Of a stretch of 64,000 nt of DNA, positions 16,108 to 22,828 are shown piece after piece. The DNA is from Geodermatophilus bullaregiensis. GTDB taxonomy: Bacteria; Actinomycetota; Actinomycetes; Mycobacteriales; Geodermatophilaceae. The translations under genes were made by a program, and so were the position numbers. The notes under the pieces were generated by a model. That model was not told where the DNA came from. It did not search any database and worked only from the letters and a program-made list of their open reading frames with translations. The stretch's first letter is position 1. Each line of letters begins with the position of its first letter. The DNA lies in the NCBI RefSeq assembly GCF_016907675.1, contig NZ_JAFBCJ010000001.1:2542001-2606000 (forward strand), given 5' to 3'.

Positions 16108-18018
16108 TCAGGGCCGCAGTGCCGGCTGGTCGAAGTTCAGCGCCAGCAGCAGCGCCGGGTCGCTGATCGGCACCTCCCACACGTCCCCGCCCTGGTCCGG
16201 GTCGATGACCTCGCCCCGGCCGAGGAAGGCCGCCACCTGCGTCTGGCCCTGGGTGCCCGCCACCGGGAACTGCGCCAGGTCCAGCAGGAAGCCGTGCGGG
16301 TCGATCCCCGCCTGCGGCGTGCGGTCGTTGCGGTAGAGGCTGGTCCGCGACCACAGGTCCCCGGCGTCGACGACCGTGTACGACGTCGGGTTGGGCACCG
16401 TCCGGTCACCGAAGGCGATCTGGAAGACCACCCGCTCCGGCGCGATGAGCGGGGAGAAGGTCTCCGGGCTGCCGGGACGGGACAGCCACGTCGACCGTGC
16501 CAGGTACTCCTGGATGGCCACCGCCCCCGGCACGGTCACCGTCACCGGGCCCTCACCGCGCAGCGGCATCTGCTCCTGGAAGTGGTTCCGCGTCGGGTCG
16601 TCGCTGTTGAGCAGACCGGCCGCCTGCAACGTCTGGGTCAACAGCGGCCGGAACCCGCCCAGACGGGTGATCTCGGTGATCGGCCCGCCGGGCACGTCGA
16701 GCACCGAGCGGGCGATCGCCGGATCGGCGCCGGTGACCATCGTGCCGTAGATGCCGCCGAAGCTCTGCCCGAAGTAGGTCACGTCCCGGCCGGAGAGGTC
16801 GGGCGTGCGGTCGCCGTCCACGTCGGTCCCGCCGAGCGACCGCACGAGCGTCATGACGTCCGCGCTCGTCTGCCGCAGCGCGTCCCGGGAGGACTGGGCG
16901 GCGGCGGCGCCGGTGGCCGAGGAGCCCTCGGTGCTGCCGATGGCCCCGTCGCCGTCCTGGTCGACACCGCGCCCGTAGGCGGGGAGGGACGTCGTCGTGC
17001 CACCGGAGGTGACCTGCCAGGTGCTCCCCGGTCCGTAGCCGTGACCGACGACGTTGGTGGCGATGGTCGCGATCCCGCTGCGCGAGGGAACGGCGGCCGC
17101 GATGAACACGTCGGCCGTCGAGCGGGTGAACCCGTGACCGAACACCGCCGTCGGCCAGCCGCCGGGCGGGGTGGGGCCGGCGGGGAGGACGGCGACGAAG
17201 GGCAGCCGCGCCTCCCCGACGGGCGCCGGGCCGGCGTCCTCCGTCGGTGTCTGCGCGATGGTGACGTCCGGCCGGAGCCAGGACGGCGCCTCGTAGGACC
17301 CGAACACCAGCGTGCCGCCCGTCGCGGCCTGGGGGACGGGGACGACCGCCGTCGTGTCGGCGCCGGTGGTCGAGCTGTCCTGCACCAGCGAGACGGTCGT
17401 GCCGGTGGCGGGGAACACGCCGTCGACGCGCAGGCCGGGGGTGACCCCGGCGGCGGCGAAGGCCGAGCCGTCGTCGATCTGGCGGCGCAGGTCCAGCAGC
17501 CCGTCCGTGGCGCTCAGGGTGGTGAAGGTGTCCTGGACCGACCGGTCGTGCGGGCCGCCCTGCACCCGCAGGCGGTACGTGGTGGACGGCGCGAGCTGCT
17601 CGGCCGGGTGCGCGTAGAGGGTGTTGGTCGACGGGTCCCAGACGACGCGGTCCACGCCGGTCCGCCAGCCGCCGTGCGCCTCCTGCACGCTGATCCGGCC
17701 GGCGACCTGCGCCGCGTCGACGGGCCCGCTGAACCGGATGGCGATGCGCGGGTCGAGGTCGAAGCCGTCGAGCTGGTTGAGCTGCTGGACGAGGCCGCAG
17801 GAGACGGGGGCGCCGCAGTCCTCGAGCGGCAGGTCCACCCGGCGGCCGGTCAGCTGGGCCGGGTCGGGGACGGTGAGGCTGTCGGAGGGGAAGACCGAGA
17901 GCGGCTCGGGCTTCTCCGGGTCGGCCAGCGCGGGTGAGGCGGTGACCGAGAGGGCGGCTGTGAGGGCCAGCGCACCGACGACCGAAGGGGCCGCCCGGTG
18001 CCAGCGTCGTTGCTGCAC
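16108..18018 (-). CDS. Secreted serine esterase/lipase-like alpha/beta hydrolase
   Basis: 636 residues. An export signal is obvious: basic start VQQRRWHRAA, hydrophobic VVGALALTAALSV and cleavage after ASPALA near residue 32. An Ig-like N-terminal part follows (IRFSGPVDAAQVAGRISV), then a hydrolase domain with oxyanion-side VFGHGFTRS and nucleophile S419 in YFGQSFGG. Two DxDxDG loops (DQDGDGAIGSTEG and DVDGDRTPDLSG) look like calcium-binding sites and sit between the oxyanion region and the nucleophile. The layout recalls bacterial extracellular lipases of the virulence-factor lipase group. GTG 18018 is preceded by GGAG. Confidence 0.75.
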   Translation of the reverse strand: MQQRRWHRAAPSVVGALALTAALSVTASPALADPEKPEPLSVFPSDSLTVPDPAQLTGRRVDLPLEDCGAPVSCGLVQQLNQLDGFDLDPRIAIRFSGPVDAAQVAGRISVQEAHGGWRTGVDRVVWDPSTNTLYAHPAEQLAPSTTYRLRVQGGPHDRSVQDTFTTLSATDGLLDLRRQIDDGSAFAAAGVTPGLRVDGVFPATGTTVSLVQDSSTTGADTTAVVPVPQAATGGTLVFGSYEAPSWLRPDVTIAQTPTEDAGPAPVGEARLPFVAVLPAGPTPPGGWPTAVFGHGFTRSTADVFIAAAVPSRSGIATIATNVVGHGYGPGSTWQVTSGGTTTSLPAYGRGVDQDGDGAIGSTEGSSATGAAAAQSSRDALRQTSADVMTLVRSLGGTDVDGDRTPDLSGRDVTYFGQSFGGIYGTMVTGADPAIARSVLDVPGGPITEITRLGGFRPLLTQTLQAAGLLNSDDPTRNHFQEQMPLRGEGPVTVTVPGAVAIQEYLARSTWLSRPGSPETFSPLIAPERVVFQIAFGDRTVPNPTSYTVVDAGDLWSRTSLYRNDRTPQAGIDPHGFLLDLAQFPVAGTQGQTQVAAFLGRGEVIDPDQGGDVWEVPISDPALLLALNFDQPALRP

Positions 18019-18183
18019 GTGGAACTCCAAGCTGTGGGGGACGCACCTTGGTAACCCACGGTGACCCGCATCACAAACCGGAGCTGTCACAGGGTGGGCC
18101 ACCCGCCGGCGTTGCGTGCGCCGGCCCGCGCGGTCGGCGACACGGACGGTCGGCGGGCGGCGCGCCCGCCCGGCGACCGGACG

Positions 18184-18222
18184 GCGAGGGGCCCGGGACC
18201 GCGACGGTCCCGGGCCCCTCGC
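18184..18222. terminator. Terminator hairpin downstream of dnaB
   Basis: A perfect 18-bp stem with a 3-nt CGA loop, 28 bp after the dnaB stop codon on the minus strand; it closes the rpsF-dnaB transcript before the esterase promoter. Confidence 0.85.
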
Positions 18223-18250
18223 TGTGCGCGGCCGGTGGGCGTCGGACGGG

Positions 18251-19621
18251 TCAGTTGGCCATGTCGACGAAGCGGCTGTAGTGCCCCTGGAATGCCACGG
18301 TGACGTTCGCGGTCGGGCCGTTCCGGTGCTTCACGAGCATGATGTCCGCTTCACCTGCTCGCGGTGATTCCTTCTCGTACATGTCTTCCCGGTGGATCAT
18401 CATGACCATGTCCGCGTCCTGTTCGATCGAACCCGATTCGCGGAGGTCGGAGAGCATCGGCTTCTTGTCCTGACGCTGCTCGGAACCACGGTTGAGCTGC
18501 GACATCGCGATGACCGGGACCTCGAGCTCCTTCGCCAGCAGCTTGAGCGCACGGGAGAACTCCGAGACCTCCTGCTGGCGGCTCTCGACGCGCTTTCCCG
18601 ACGTCATGAGCTGGAGGTAGTCGATGACCACGAGCTTGAGGTCGTTGCGCTGCTTGAGCCGCCGCGCCTTCGCCCGGATCTCCATCATCGTCATGTTCGG
18701 CGAGTCGTCGATGTAGAGCGGCGCGTCGGCGACCTCGCCCATCCGGCGGGCCAGCTTCGACCAGTCCTCGTCCGACAGCGTGCCGGCGCGCATGTGGTGC
18801 AGCGGCACCTTCGCCTCGGCCGACAGCAGACGCATGGTGATCTCGTGCTTGCTCATCTCGAGCGAGAAGATGACGGCGGGCATGTGGTGCTTCACCGTGG
18901 CCGATCGCGCGATGTCCAATCCAAGGGTGCTCTTACCAACGCCAGGCCTCGCTGCGATCACCACCATTTGTCCCGCTTGGAGACCATTCGTCAGTTCATC
19001 GAGATCACGAATTCCCGTGGGGACGCCCCGGGCGGTGCCGCCGCGGGAGGCGATGGCGTCGAGCTCGTCCATCGTCGGCTGCAGGACGTCCTCGAGGCGC
19101 GAGTAGTCCTCGCTCATGCGCTTCTCGGTGACGTCGTAGATCTCCTGCTGCGCGCGGTCGACGATGTCGTCGACGTCGCCGCGCCCGCCGGCCGCGCCGT
19201 AGCCGAGCTGCACGACCCGGGTCCCGGCCTCGACCAGCCGCCGCAGCACCGCCTGCTCGGCGACGATCGCGGCGTAGTAGCCCGCGTTGGCCGCCGTCGG
19301 CGTGGAGGCGATCAGGGTGTGCAGGTAGACCGCGCCACCCATCTTCGACAGCTGGTCGGTGCGGTTGAGCTCGGCGGCGACGGTGATCGCGTCGGCCGGC
19401 TCACCGCGCCCGTAGAGGTCGAGGATGCAGTCGAAGATCACCTGGTGCGCCGGGCGGTAGAAGTCGGCGCCGTGCAGCACCTCCACGACGTCGGCGATCG
19501 CGTCCTTGCTCAGCAGCATGCCGCCGAGCACCGACTGCTCCGCCGCGACGTCCTGCGGCGGCTGCCGGTCGTACTCCGGCGCCGTCGCGGACGGTCGGCT
19601 GAAATCGTCGGCCACCGCCAC
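18251..19621 (-). CDS. dnaB: Replicative DNA helicase DnaB
   Basis: 456 residues, normal intein-free length. The N-terminal domain (PQDVAAEQSVLGGMLLSKDAI) binds primase; the RecA motor has P-loop ARPGVGKST with K230, Walker B LVVIDYLQLM and the RESGSIEQDAD segment around residue 397. It forms the hexamer that unwinds DNA at the fork. GTG 19621 is preceded by AAGGAGG. Two stretches have codon choice unlike the rest: about 18911-19017 (P-loop; 59 of 107 bases G+C by my count) and about 18301-18480 (107 of 180), with codons such as GAA, CGT, GGT, GGA, CAA, TTG. Upstream lie a TAGCCT hexamer, an SOS box and DnaA boxes. Confidence 0.97.
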   Translation of the reverse strand: MAVADDFSRPSATAPEYDRQPPQDVAAEQSVLGGMLLSKDAIADVVEVLHGADFYRPAHQVIFDCILDLYGRGEPADAITVAAELNRTDQLSKMGGAVYLHTLIASTPTAANAGYYAAIVAEQAVLRRLVEAGTRVVQLGYGAAGGRGDVDDIVDRAQQEIYDVTEKRMSEDYSRLEDVLQPTMDELDAIASRGGTARGVPTGIRDLDELTNGLQAGQMVVIAARPGVGKSTLGLDIARSATVKHHMPAVIFSLEMSKHEITMRLLSAEAKVPLHHMRAGTLSDEDWSKLARRMGEVADAPLYIDDSPNMTMMEIRAKARRLKQRNDLKLVVIDYLQLMTSGKRVESRQQEVSEFSRALKLLAKELEVPVIAMSQLNRGSEQRQDKKPMLSDLRESGSIEQDADMVMMIHREDMYEKESPRAGEADIMLVKHRNGPTANVTVAFQGHYSRFVDMAN

Positions 19622-19720
19622 GGGAAGCCCCTCCTTGTCTCCACCGGCGCACCCGCGGACAGACCCCGGCCGGTGGCCGGGGTCTGGTGGGGGAAGCACC
19701 AGGACTGCTGGCACGCACGC

Positions 19721-19736
19721 TCGAACGCGTGTTCGA
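19721..19736. promoter_or_regulatory. SOS (LexA) box on the dnaB promoter
   Basis: TCGAACGCGTGTTCGA fits the actinobacterial/Bacillus-type LexA consensus TCGAAC-N4-GTTCGA exactly; the symmetry extends to GCTCGAAC/GTTCGAGC. It begins 5 bp downstream of the minus-strand TAGCCT hexamer, so LexA bound here would cover the transcription start of dnaB. Confidence 0.75.
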
Positions 19737-19741
19737 GCACG

Positions 19742-19747
19742 AGGCTA
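19742..19747 (-). promoter_or_regulatory. -10 element TAGCCT of the dnaB promoter
   Basis: Reads TAGCCT on the minus strand, 120 bp before the dnaB start; no convincing -35 is visible. Identical hexamers serve rpsF (21906) and the SNF2 gene (1780). Confidence 0.5.
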
Positions 19748-19849
19748 GGTCGGGGTGCCGACGAAACCGCACCCGTGACCGCCGAGGAGGACGTTAGGAA
19801 GTGCAGCCGGGCCCGTCCAACACCGCTGTGGGGCGCGTTCTGCACAACT

Positions 19850-19885
19850 TGTGGACAAGTCGGTGGACACACGCGTGTCGACATG
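19850..19885. promoter_or_regulatory. DnaA-box cluster upstream of dnaB
   Basis: TGTGGACAA at 19850-19858 is the exact complement of the actinobacterial DnaA box TTGTCCACA. GGTGGACAC (19862-19870) and TGTCGACA (19877-19884) are weaker matches close by. They lie 230-265 bp from the dnaB start. Confidence 0.55.
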
Positions 19886-20123
19886 TGGAGACGGCGGGGG
19901 ACGGGGCGCTCGCGTCGTCCCCGTCCCGCGGCTGACCAGCGCGAAGACCACCCACCGGGTGTGGACGGGAGAAAAGTGGCAGAACTCTCGGGATCGGGCC
20001 CCGGCGTGTCACGAACCGTGACCCACCGGCCCCGGCGGTCACACGTCCACAGGGCGGCGTCCCGGCGCACCTCGCGACCGGCCGGTGACGACCTGTGGCG
20101 GTCTCACGGGCCCGGAGACGCCG

Positions 20124-20157
20124 CGAGGGGCGCCGGACGGGTGTCCGACGCCCCTCG
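20124..20157. terminator. Terminator hairpin downstream of rplI
   Basis: A 15-bp stem with one mismatch (CGAGGGGCGCCGGAC pairing with GTCCGACGCCCCTCG) and a GGGT loop, 70 bp after the rplI stop and before the dnaB promoter. Confidence 0.65.
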
Positions 20158-20167
20158 ACGGGCAGGC

Positions 20168-20226
20168 GGCCCTCCTGCAGGGTCCCGCCGCGAGCGTGCG
20201 AGCGGTGGGGGGCAGGAGGGTCCTTC
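20168..20226 (-). repeat. Stop-linked structured repeat, copy A (after rplI)
   Basis: Full-length copy read on the minus strand, starting 1 nt after the rplI stop codon. Outer arms GGACCCTCCTGC and GCAGGAGGGCC pair with a bulged A; the inner stem pairs CCCACCG with CGGCGGG around CTCGCACGCT. Confidence 0.8.
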
Positions 20227-20227
20227 T

Positions 20228-20683
20228 TCAGCCCGCGACGACCTCGATCGGCAGCGAGGCGGTCACCTCGGGGTGCACCCGCACGGTGACGGTGTGCTGG
20301 CCCGTGGTCTTGATGCTGCTGGGCAGCTCGACCCGGCGGCGGTCGAGCTCCGGGCCACCGGCCGCGGTGACGGCGTTGACGACGTCGGCGGTGGTGACGC
20401 GGCCGAACAGGCGGCCACCCGCACCGGCACGCGCCGGCACGCGGACCGTCAGGCCGGTGAGGCGCCCGGCCACGGCCTGGGCCTCCTCGAGGGAGCGCAC
20501 CTCGCGGGCGGCACGCGCCCGGCGCAGCGAGTCCACCTGCTTCTCGGCACCGCGGGTGGCGACGATGGCCAGGCCGCGGGGCAGGAGGTAGTTGCGGGCG
20601 TACCCGCCCTTGACCTCCACGGTGTCACCGGAGGACCCGAGACCGGTGACCTCCTGCGTCAGGATCAGCTTCTGGGTGCTCAT
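20228..20683 (-). CDS. rplI: 50S ribosomal protein bL9
   Basis: 151 residues beginning MSTQKLILTQEVTGLGSSGDTVEVKGGYARNYLLPRG, the diagnostic L9 N-terminal domain with its GxG-rich RNA-binding loop, followed by the long connecting helix (RARAAREVRSLEEAQAVAGRL) and the C-terminal domain. It binds 23S rRNA at the base of the L1 stalk. It starts 2 nt after the rpsR stop in the conserved rpsF-ssb-rpsR-rplI order. Confidence 0.98.
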   Translation of the reverse strand: MSTQKLILTQEVTGLGSSGDTVEVKGGYARNYLLPRGLAIVATRGAEKQVDSLRRARAAREVRSLEEAQAVAGRLTGLTVRVPARAGAGGRLFGRVTTADVVNAVTAAGGPELDRRRVELPSSIKTTGQHTVTVRVHPEVTASLPIEVVAG

Positions 20684-20685
20684 GG

Positions 20686-20922
20686 TCAGCGCGCCGTCGA
20701 GGTGTAGGGCAGCAGGGCCATCTCACGGCTGTTCTTGACGGCCGTGGCGACGTCCCGCTGGTGCTGGCTGCAGTTGCCGCTCACGCGGCGGGCACGGATC
20801 TTGCCGCGGTCGGAGATGAACTTCCGCAGCAGCGTCGTGTCCTTGTAGTCGACGTAGGTCGCCTTGTCCTTGCAGAACTGGCAGACCTTCTTCTTGGGCT
20901 TGCGCACGGGGGGCTTGGGCAC
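20686..20922 (-). CDS. rpsR: 30S ribosomal protein bS18, zinc-binding form
   Basis: 78 residues with start GTG and a GGAG eight bases upstream. The CQFC pair near the N-terminus plus GNCSQHQ further on form the ligand set of the zinc-binding (C+) type of S18; the core [17 protein letters not shown] is canonical. S18 pairs with S6 on the 30S platform. In other actinobacteria a second, cysteine-free S18 is induced under zinc starvation; no such paralogue is visible here. Confidence 0.98.
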   Translation of the reverse strand: MPKPPVRKPKKKVCQFCKDKATYVDYKDTTLLRKFISDRGKIRARRVSGNCSQHQRDVATAVKNSREMALLPYTSTAR

Positions 20923-20953
20923 TGGGTTCTCCAGGAAGTGACGGAATGGAACC

Positions 20954-21011
20954 GGCCCCCCTGCAGGGGCCCACCGCGAGCTCGCGAGCGGTGGGGGGCA
21001 GGGGGGTCCTT
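20954..21011 (-). repeat. Stop-linked structured repeat, copy B (between ssb and rpsR)
   Basis: Full-length minus-strand copy beginning 3 nt after the ssb stop codon. Outer arms GGACCCCCCTGC and GCAGGGGGGCC pair fully apart from the bulged A; inner CCCACCG pairs perfectly with CGGTGGG, where copy A has an A-C mismatch. It lies inside the operon, so it does not simply end transcription. Confidence 0.8.
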
Positions 21012-21014
21012 ACA

Positions 21015-21503
21015 TCAGAAGGGCGGTTCGTCGGACGGGCCGGCGGGCGTCGACCAGGGGTCGCTGGCCCCGCCGCCGCTGCCACCACCGAAACCGCCGC
21101 CACCGCCGCCGCCGAAGCCGCCGCCACCACCCTCACCGCGGGAGGCCTTGGTGACCTTCGCGGTGGCGTAGCGCAGCGAGGGGCCGATCTCGTCGACCTC
21201 GAGCTCGACGACAGTGCGCTTCTCGCCCTCCTTGGTCTCGAACGAGCGCTGCTTGAGGCGCCCCGAGACGATGACCCGCGAGCCGCGGGTGAGGGACTCG
21301 GCGACGTTCTCCGCCGCCTGCCGCCACACGTTGCAGCGGAGGAACAGCGCCTCGCCGTCCTTCCACTCCTGCGACTGCCGGTCGAAGGTGCGCGGCGTCG
21401 AGGCGACCGTGAAGTTGGCGACCGCGGCCCCCGACGGCGTGAACCGCAGCTCCGGGTCGGAGGTCAGGTTGCCGATCACGGTGATGACGGTCTCGCCGGC
21501 CAT
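21015..21503 (-). CDS. ssb: Single-stranded DNA-binding protein
   Basis: 162 residues. OB-fold begins [31 protein letters not shown] and runs to about residue 110 ([12 protein letters not shown]), followed by a disordered glycine-rich linker ([17 protein letters not shown]) and the acidic tip SDEPPF, the docking peptide for repair and replication partners. Tetrameric SSB coats single-stranded DNA at forks. It starts 2 nt after the rpsF stop. Confidence 0.98.
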   Translation of the reverse strand: MAGETVITVIGNLTSDPELRFTPSGAAVANFTVASTPRTFDRQSQEWKDGEALFLRCNVWRQAAENVAESLTRGSRVIVSGRLKQRSFETKEGEKRTVVELEVDEIGPSLRYATAKVTKASRGEGGGGGFGGGGGGGFGGGSGGGASDPWSTPAGPSDEPPF

Positions 21504-21505
21504 GC

Positions 21506-21793
21506 TCAGTGGACCTCGGGCCGCATGAGCTTGGTGCGCAGGACCGCCTCGTTGAGGTTGAGCTGGCGGTCGAGCTCGGCGACCGCGGCGGGCTCGGCCT
21601 GGATGTCGACGATGGCGTAGATGCCCTCGACGTGCTTGTCGATCTCGTAGGCCAGGCGACGCCGGCCCCAGATCTCGGTCTTGACGGTGCCACCGCTGTT
21701 GGTGACGACGGTCAGGAACCGGTCGAGGGAGGGAGCGATCGTGCGCTCCTCCAGGTCGGGGTCGAGGATGACCATCAGTTCGTAGTGACGCAC
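21506..21793 (-). CDS. rpsF: 30S ribosomal protein bS6
   Basis: 95 residues, [17 protein letters not shown] through [37 protein letters not shown], the whole S6 fold without the glutamylated tail of enterobacteria. GTG 21793 has GAGGAGG upstream. It is the first gene of the rpsF-ssb-rpsR-rplI-dnaB cluster. The S6:S18 pair autoregulates such operons in many bacteria; a hairpin in the 110-nt leader could serve but I could not match the known motif. Confidence 0.98.
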   Translation of the reverse strand: MRHYELMVILDPDLEERTIAPSLDRFLTVVTNSGGTVKTEIWGRRRLAYEIDKHVEGIYAIVDIQAEPAAVAELDRQLNLNEAVLRTKLMRPEVH

Positions 21794-21905
21794 GGAGAAC
21801 CCCACCTCCTCTGGTCTGTGGCGGCCGCAGGACGTCTGCAGCAGGAGGGTCGTACACGCGTCGCGCGCCCGGCCCGCCGGGACGGCGGACGAGACGCGCA
21901 GCCCG

Positions 21906-21911
21906 AGGCTA
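21906..21911 (-). promoter_or_regulatory. -10 element TAGCCT of the rpsF operon
   Basis: TAGCCT on the minus strand, about 112 bp before the rpsF start codon, leaving a GC-rich leader with potential to fold. Confidence 0.45.
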
Positions 21912-21974
21912 CCAGCGCGGCCGCCGCCGCCCGCGGGCCGTCGCGGGTGCGGGCCGTCCGCCGCGGTGCCGACG

Positions 21975-21980
21975 TAGTGT
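21975..21980 (+). promoter_or_regulatory. -10 element TAGTGT of a leaderless AP endonuclease mRNA
   Basis: TAGTGT ends 6 nt before GTG 21987 with no ribosome binding site in between. Confidence 0.5.
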
Positions 21981-21986
21981 CGCGGG

Positions 21987-22805
21987 GTGGCGACCCACCC
22001 GGTCGGCGTCCACGTCGGACCCGGCCTGACCGAGGACAACCAGCTCGACGCCGGCGGCCCGCTGGCCCGCGCGGCGGAGGTGGACGCCGACGGGGTGCAG
22101 GTCTTCCTCGGCGACCCGCAGGGCTGGAAGGTCCCGCCGCCGCGCCCCGACGCCGAGGCCCTGCTCGCCGCCGACGTCGCGGTCTTCGTGCACGCGCCCT
22201 ACGTGCTCAACGTGGCCTCGACCAACAACCGCATCCGCATCCCCAGCCGCAAGGTGCTGGCCACCCACGCCCGCGCCTCGGCGGCCATCGGGGCGCGCGG
22301 CATGGTGGTCCACGGCGGGCACGTGCTGGCCAAGGACGACCCGGCCGCCGGGTTCGACAACTGGCGCAAGACCTTCGTCCGGCAGGCCGAGGACGGCGGC
22401 TTCCCGCTGCCGCTGCTCATCGAGAACACCGCCGGCGGCGACAACGCGATGGCCCGCGGCCTGGACGCCGTCGACCGCCTGTGGGAGGCCGTCGGCGAGT
22501 TCGGCGCCGGCTTCGTCCTCGACACCTGCCACGCCTGGGCGGCCGGCTGGGACCTCGCCACGGCGGTGGACGACGTCCGCCGGACCACCGGCCGGATCGA
22601 CCTGGTGCACCTGAACAACAGCCGCGACCCGGCCGGCTCCGGCCGCGACCGGCACGCGCCGCTGGCCGCGGGGGAGATCCCGCTGGAGCTGCTGCTCGGG
22701 GTGGCCCGGGCCGCCGACTGCCCCGTCGTCCTGGAGACGCCGGGCGACGCCGCCGCGCACGCCGAGGAGGTCGCCCTGGTCCGCGAGGCGCTGAGCGGGG
22801 CGTAG
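21987..22805 (+). CDS. Endonuclease IV-type AP endonuclease / sugar-phosphate isomerase-fold protein
   Basis: 272 residues of the AP_endonuc_2 TIM barrel: VGVHVGPG at the start, [68 protein letters not shown] and VLETPG carry the histidines and acids that bind three zinc ions in endonuclease IV. It should cut DNA 5' of abasic sites in base excision repair. It is divergent from rpsF and convergent with the GT87 gene, sharing a hairpin at the two stop codons. Confidence 0.88.
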   Translation: MATHPVGVHVGPGLTEDNQLDAGGPLARAAEVDADGVQVFLGDPQGWKVPPPRPDAEALLAADVAVFVHAPYVLNVASTNNRIRIPSRKVLATHARASAAIGARGMVVHGGHVLAKDDPAAGFDNWRKTFVRQAEDGGFPLPLLIENTAGGDNAMARGLDAVDRLWEAVGEFGAGFVLDTCHAWAAGWDLATAVDDVRRTTGRIDLVHLNNSRDPAGSGRDRHAPLAAGEIPLELLLGVARAADCPVVLETPGDAAAHAEEVALVREALSGA

Positions 22806-22828
22806 CGGAATGACCTCCCTGCTACGCC
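22799..22828. terminator. Convergent terminator built from both stop codons
   Basis: GGCGTAGC (22799-22806) and GCTACGCC (22821-22828) form an 8-bp stem; each arm contains the TAG stop codon of one of the two convergent genes. The loop is a 16-nt half copy of the stop-linked repeat. Confidence 0.65.
22807..22822 (+). repeat. Stop-linked structured repeat, truncated copy I
   Basis: GGAATGACCTCCCTGC, one mismatch from the left arm of the repeat family, starting 2 nt after the AP endonuclease stop codon. No right arm is present. Confidence 0.5.

Larger units (their letters stand above)
19622..20227. other. Regulatory region between rplI and dnaB
   Basis: No gene is supported in these 606 bp. 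Going from dnaB outward the region holds a LexA-type box (19721-19736), a TAGCCT -10 element on the minus strand (19742-19747), DnaA-box sequences around 19850-19885, a terminator hairpin (20124-20157) and a stop-codon-linked repeat element (20168-20226) that touches the rplI stop codon. dnaB thus has its own promoter in addition to any read-through from rpsF. Confidence 0.7.

Noticed and set aside
18251-19621. An intein in DnaB
   Set aside because: The protein is 456 residues with uninterrupted P-loop and SIEQDAD motifs; only codon-use patches remain at those positions.
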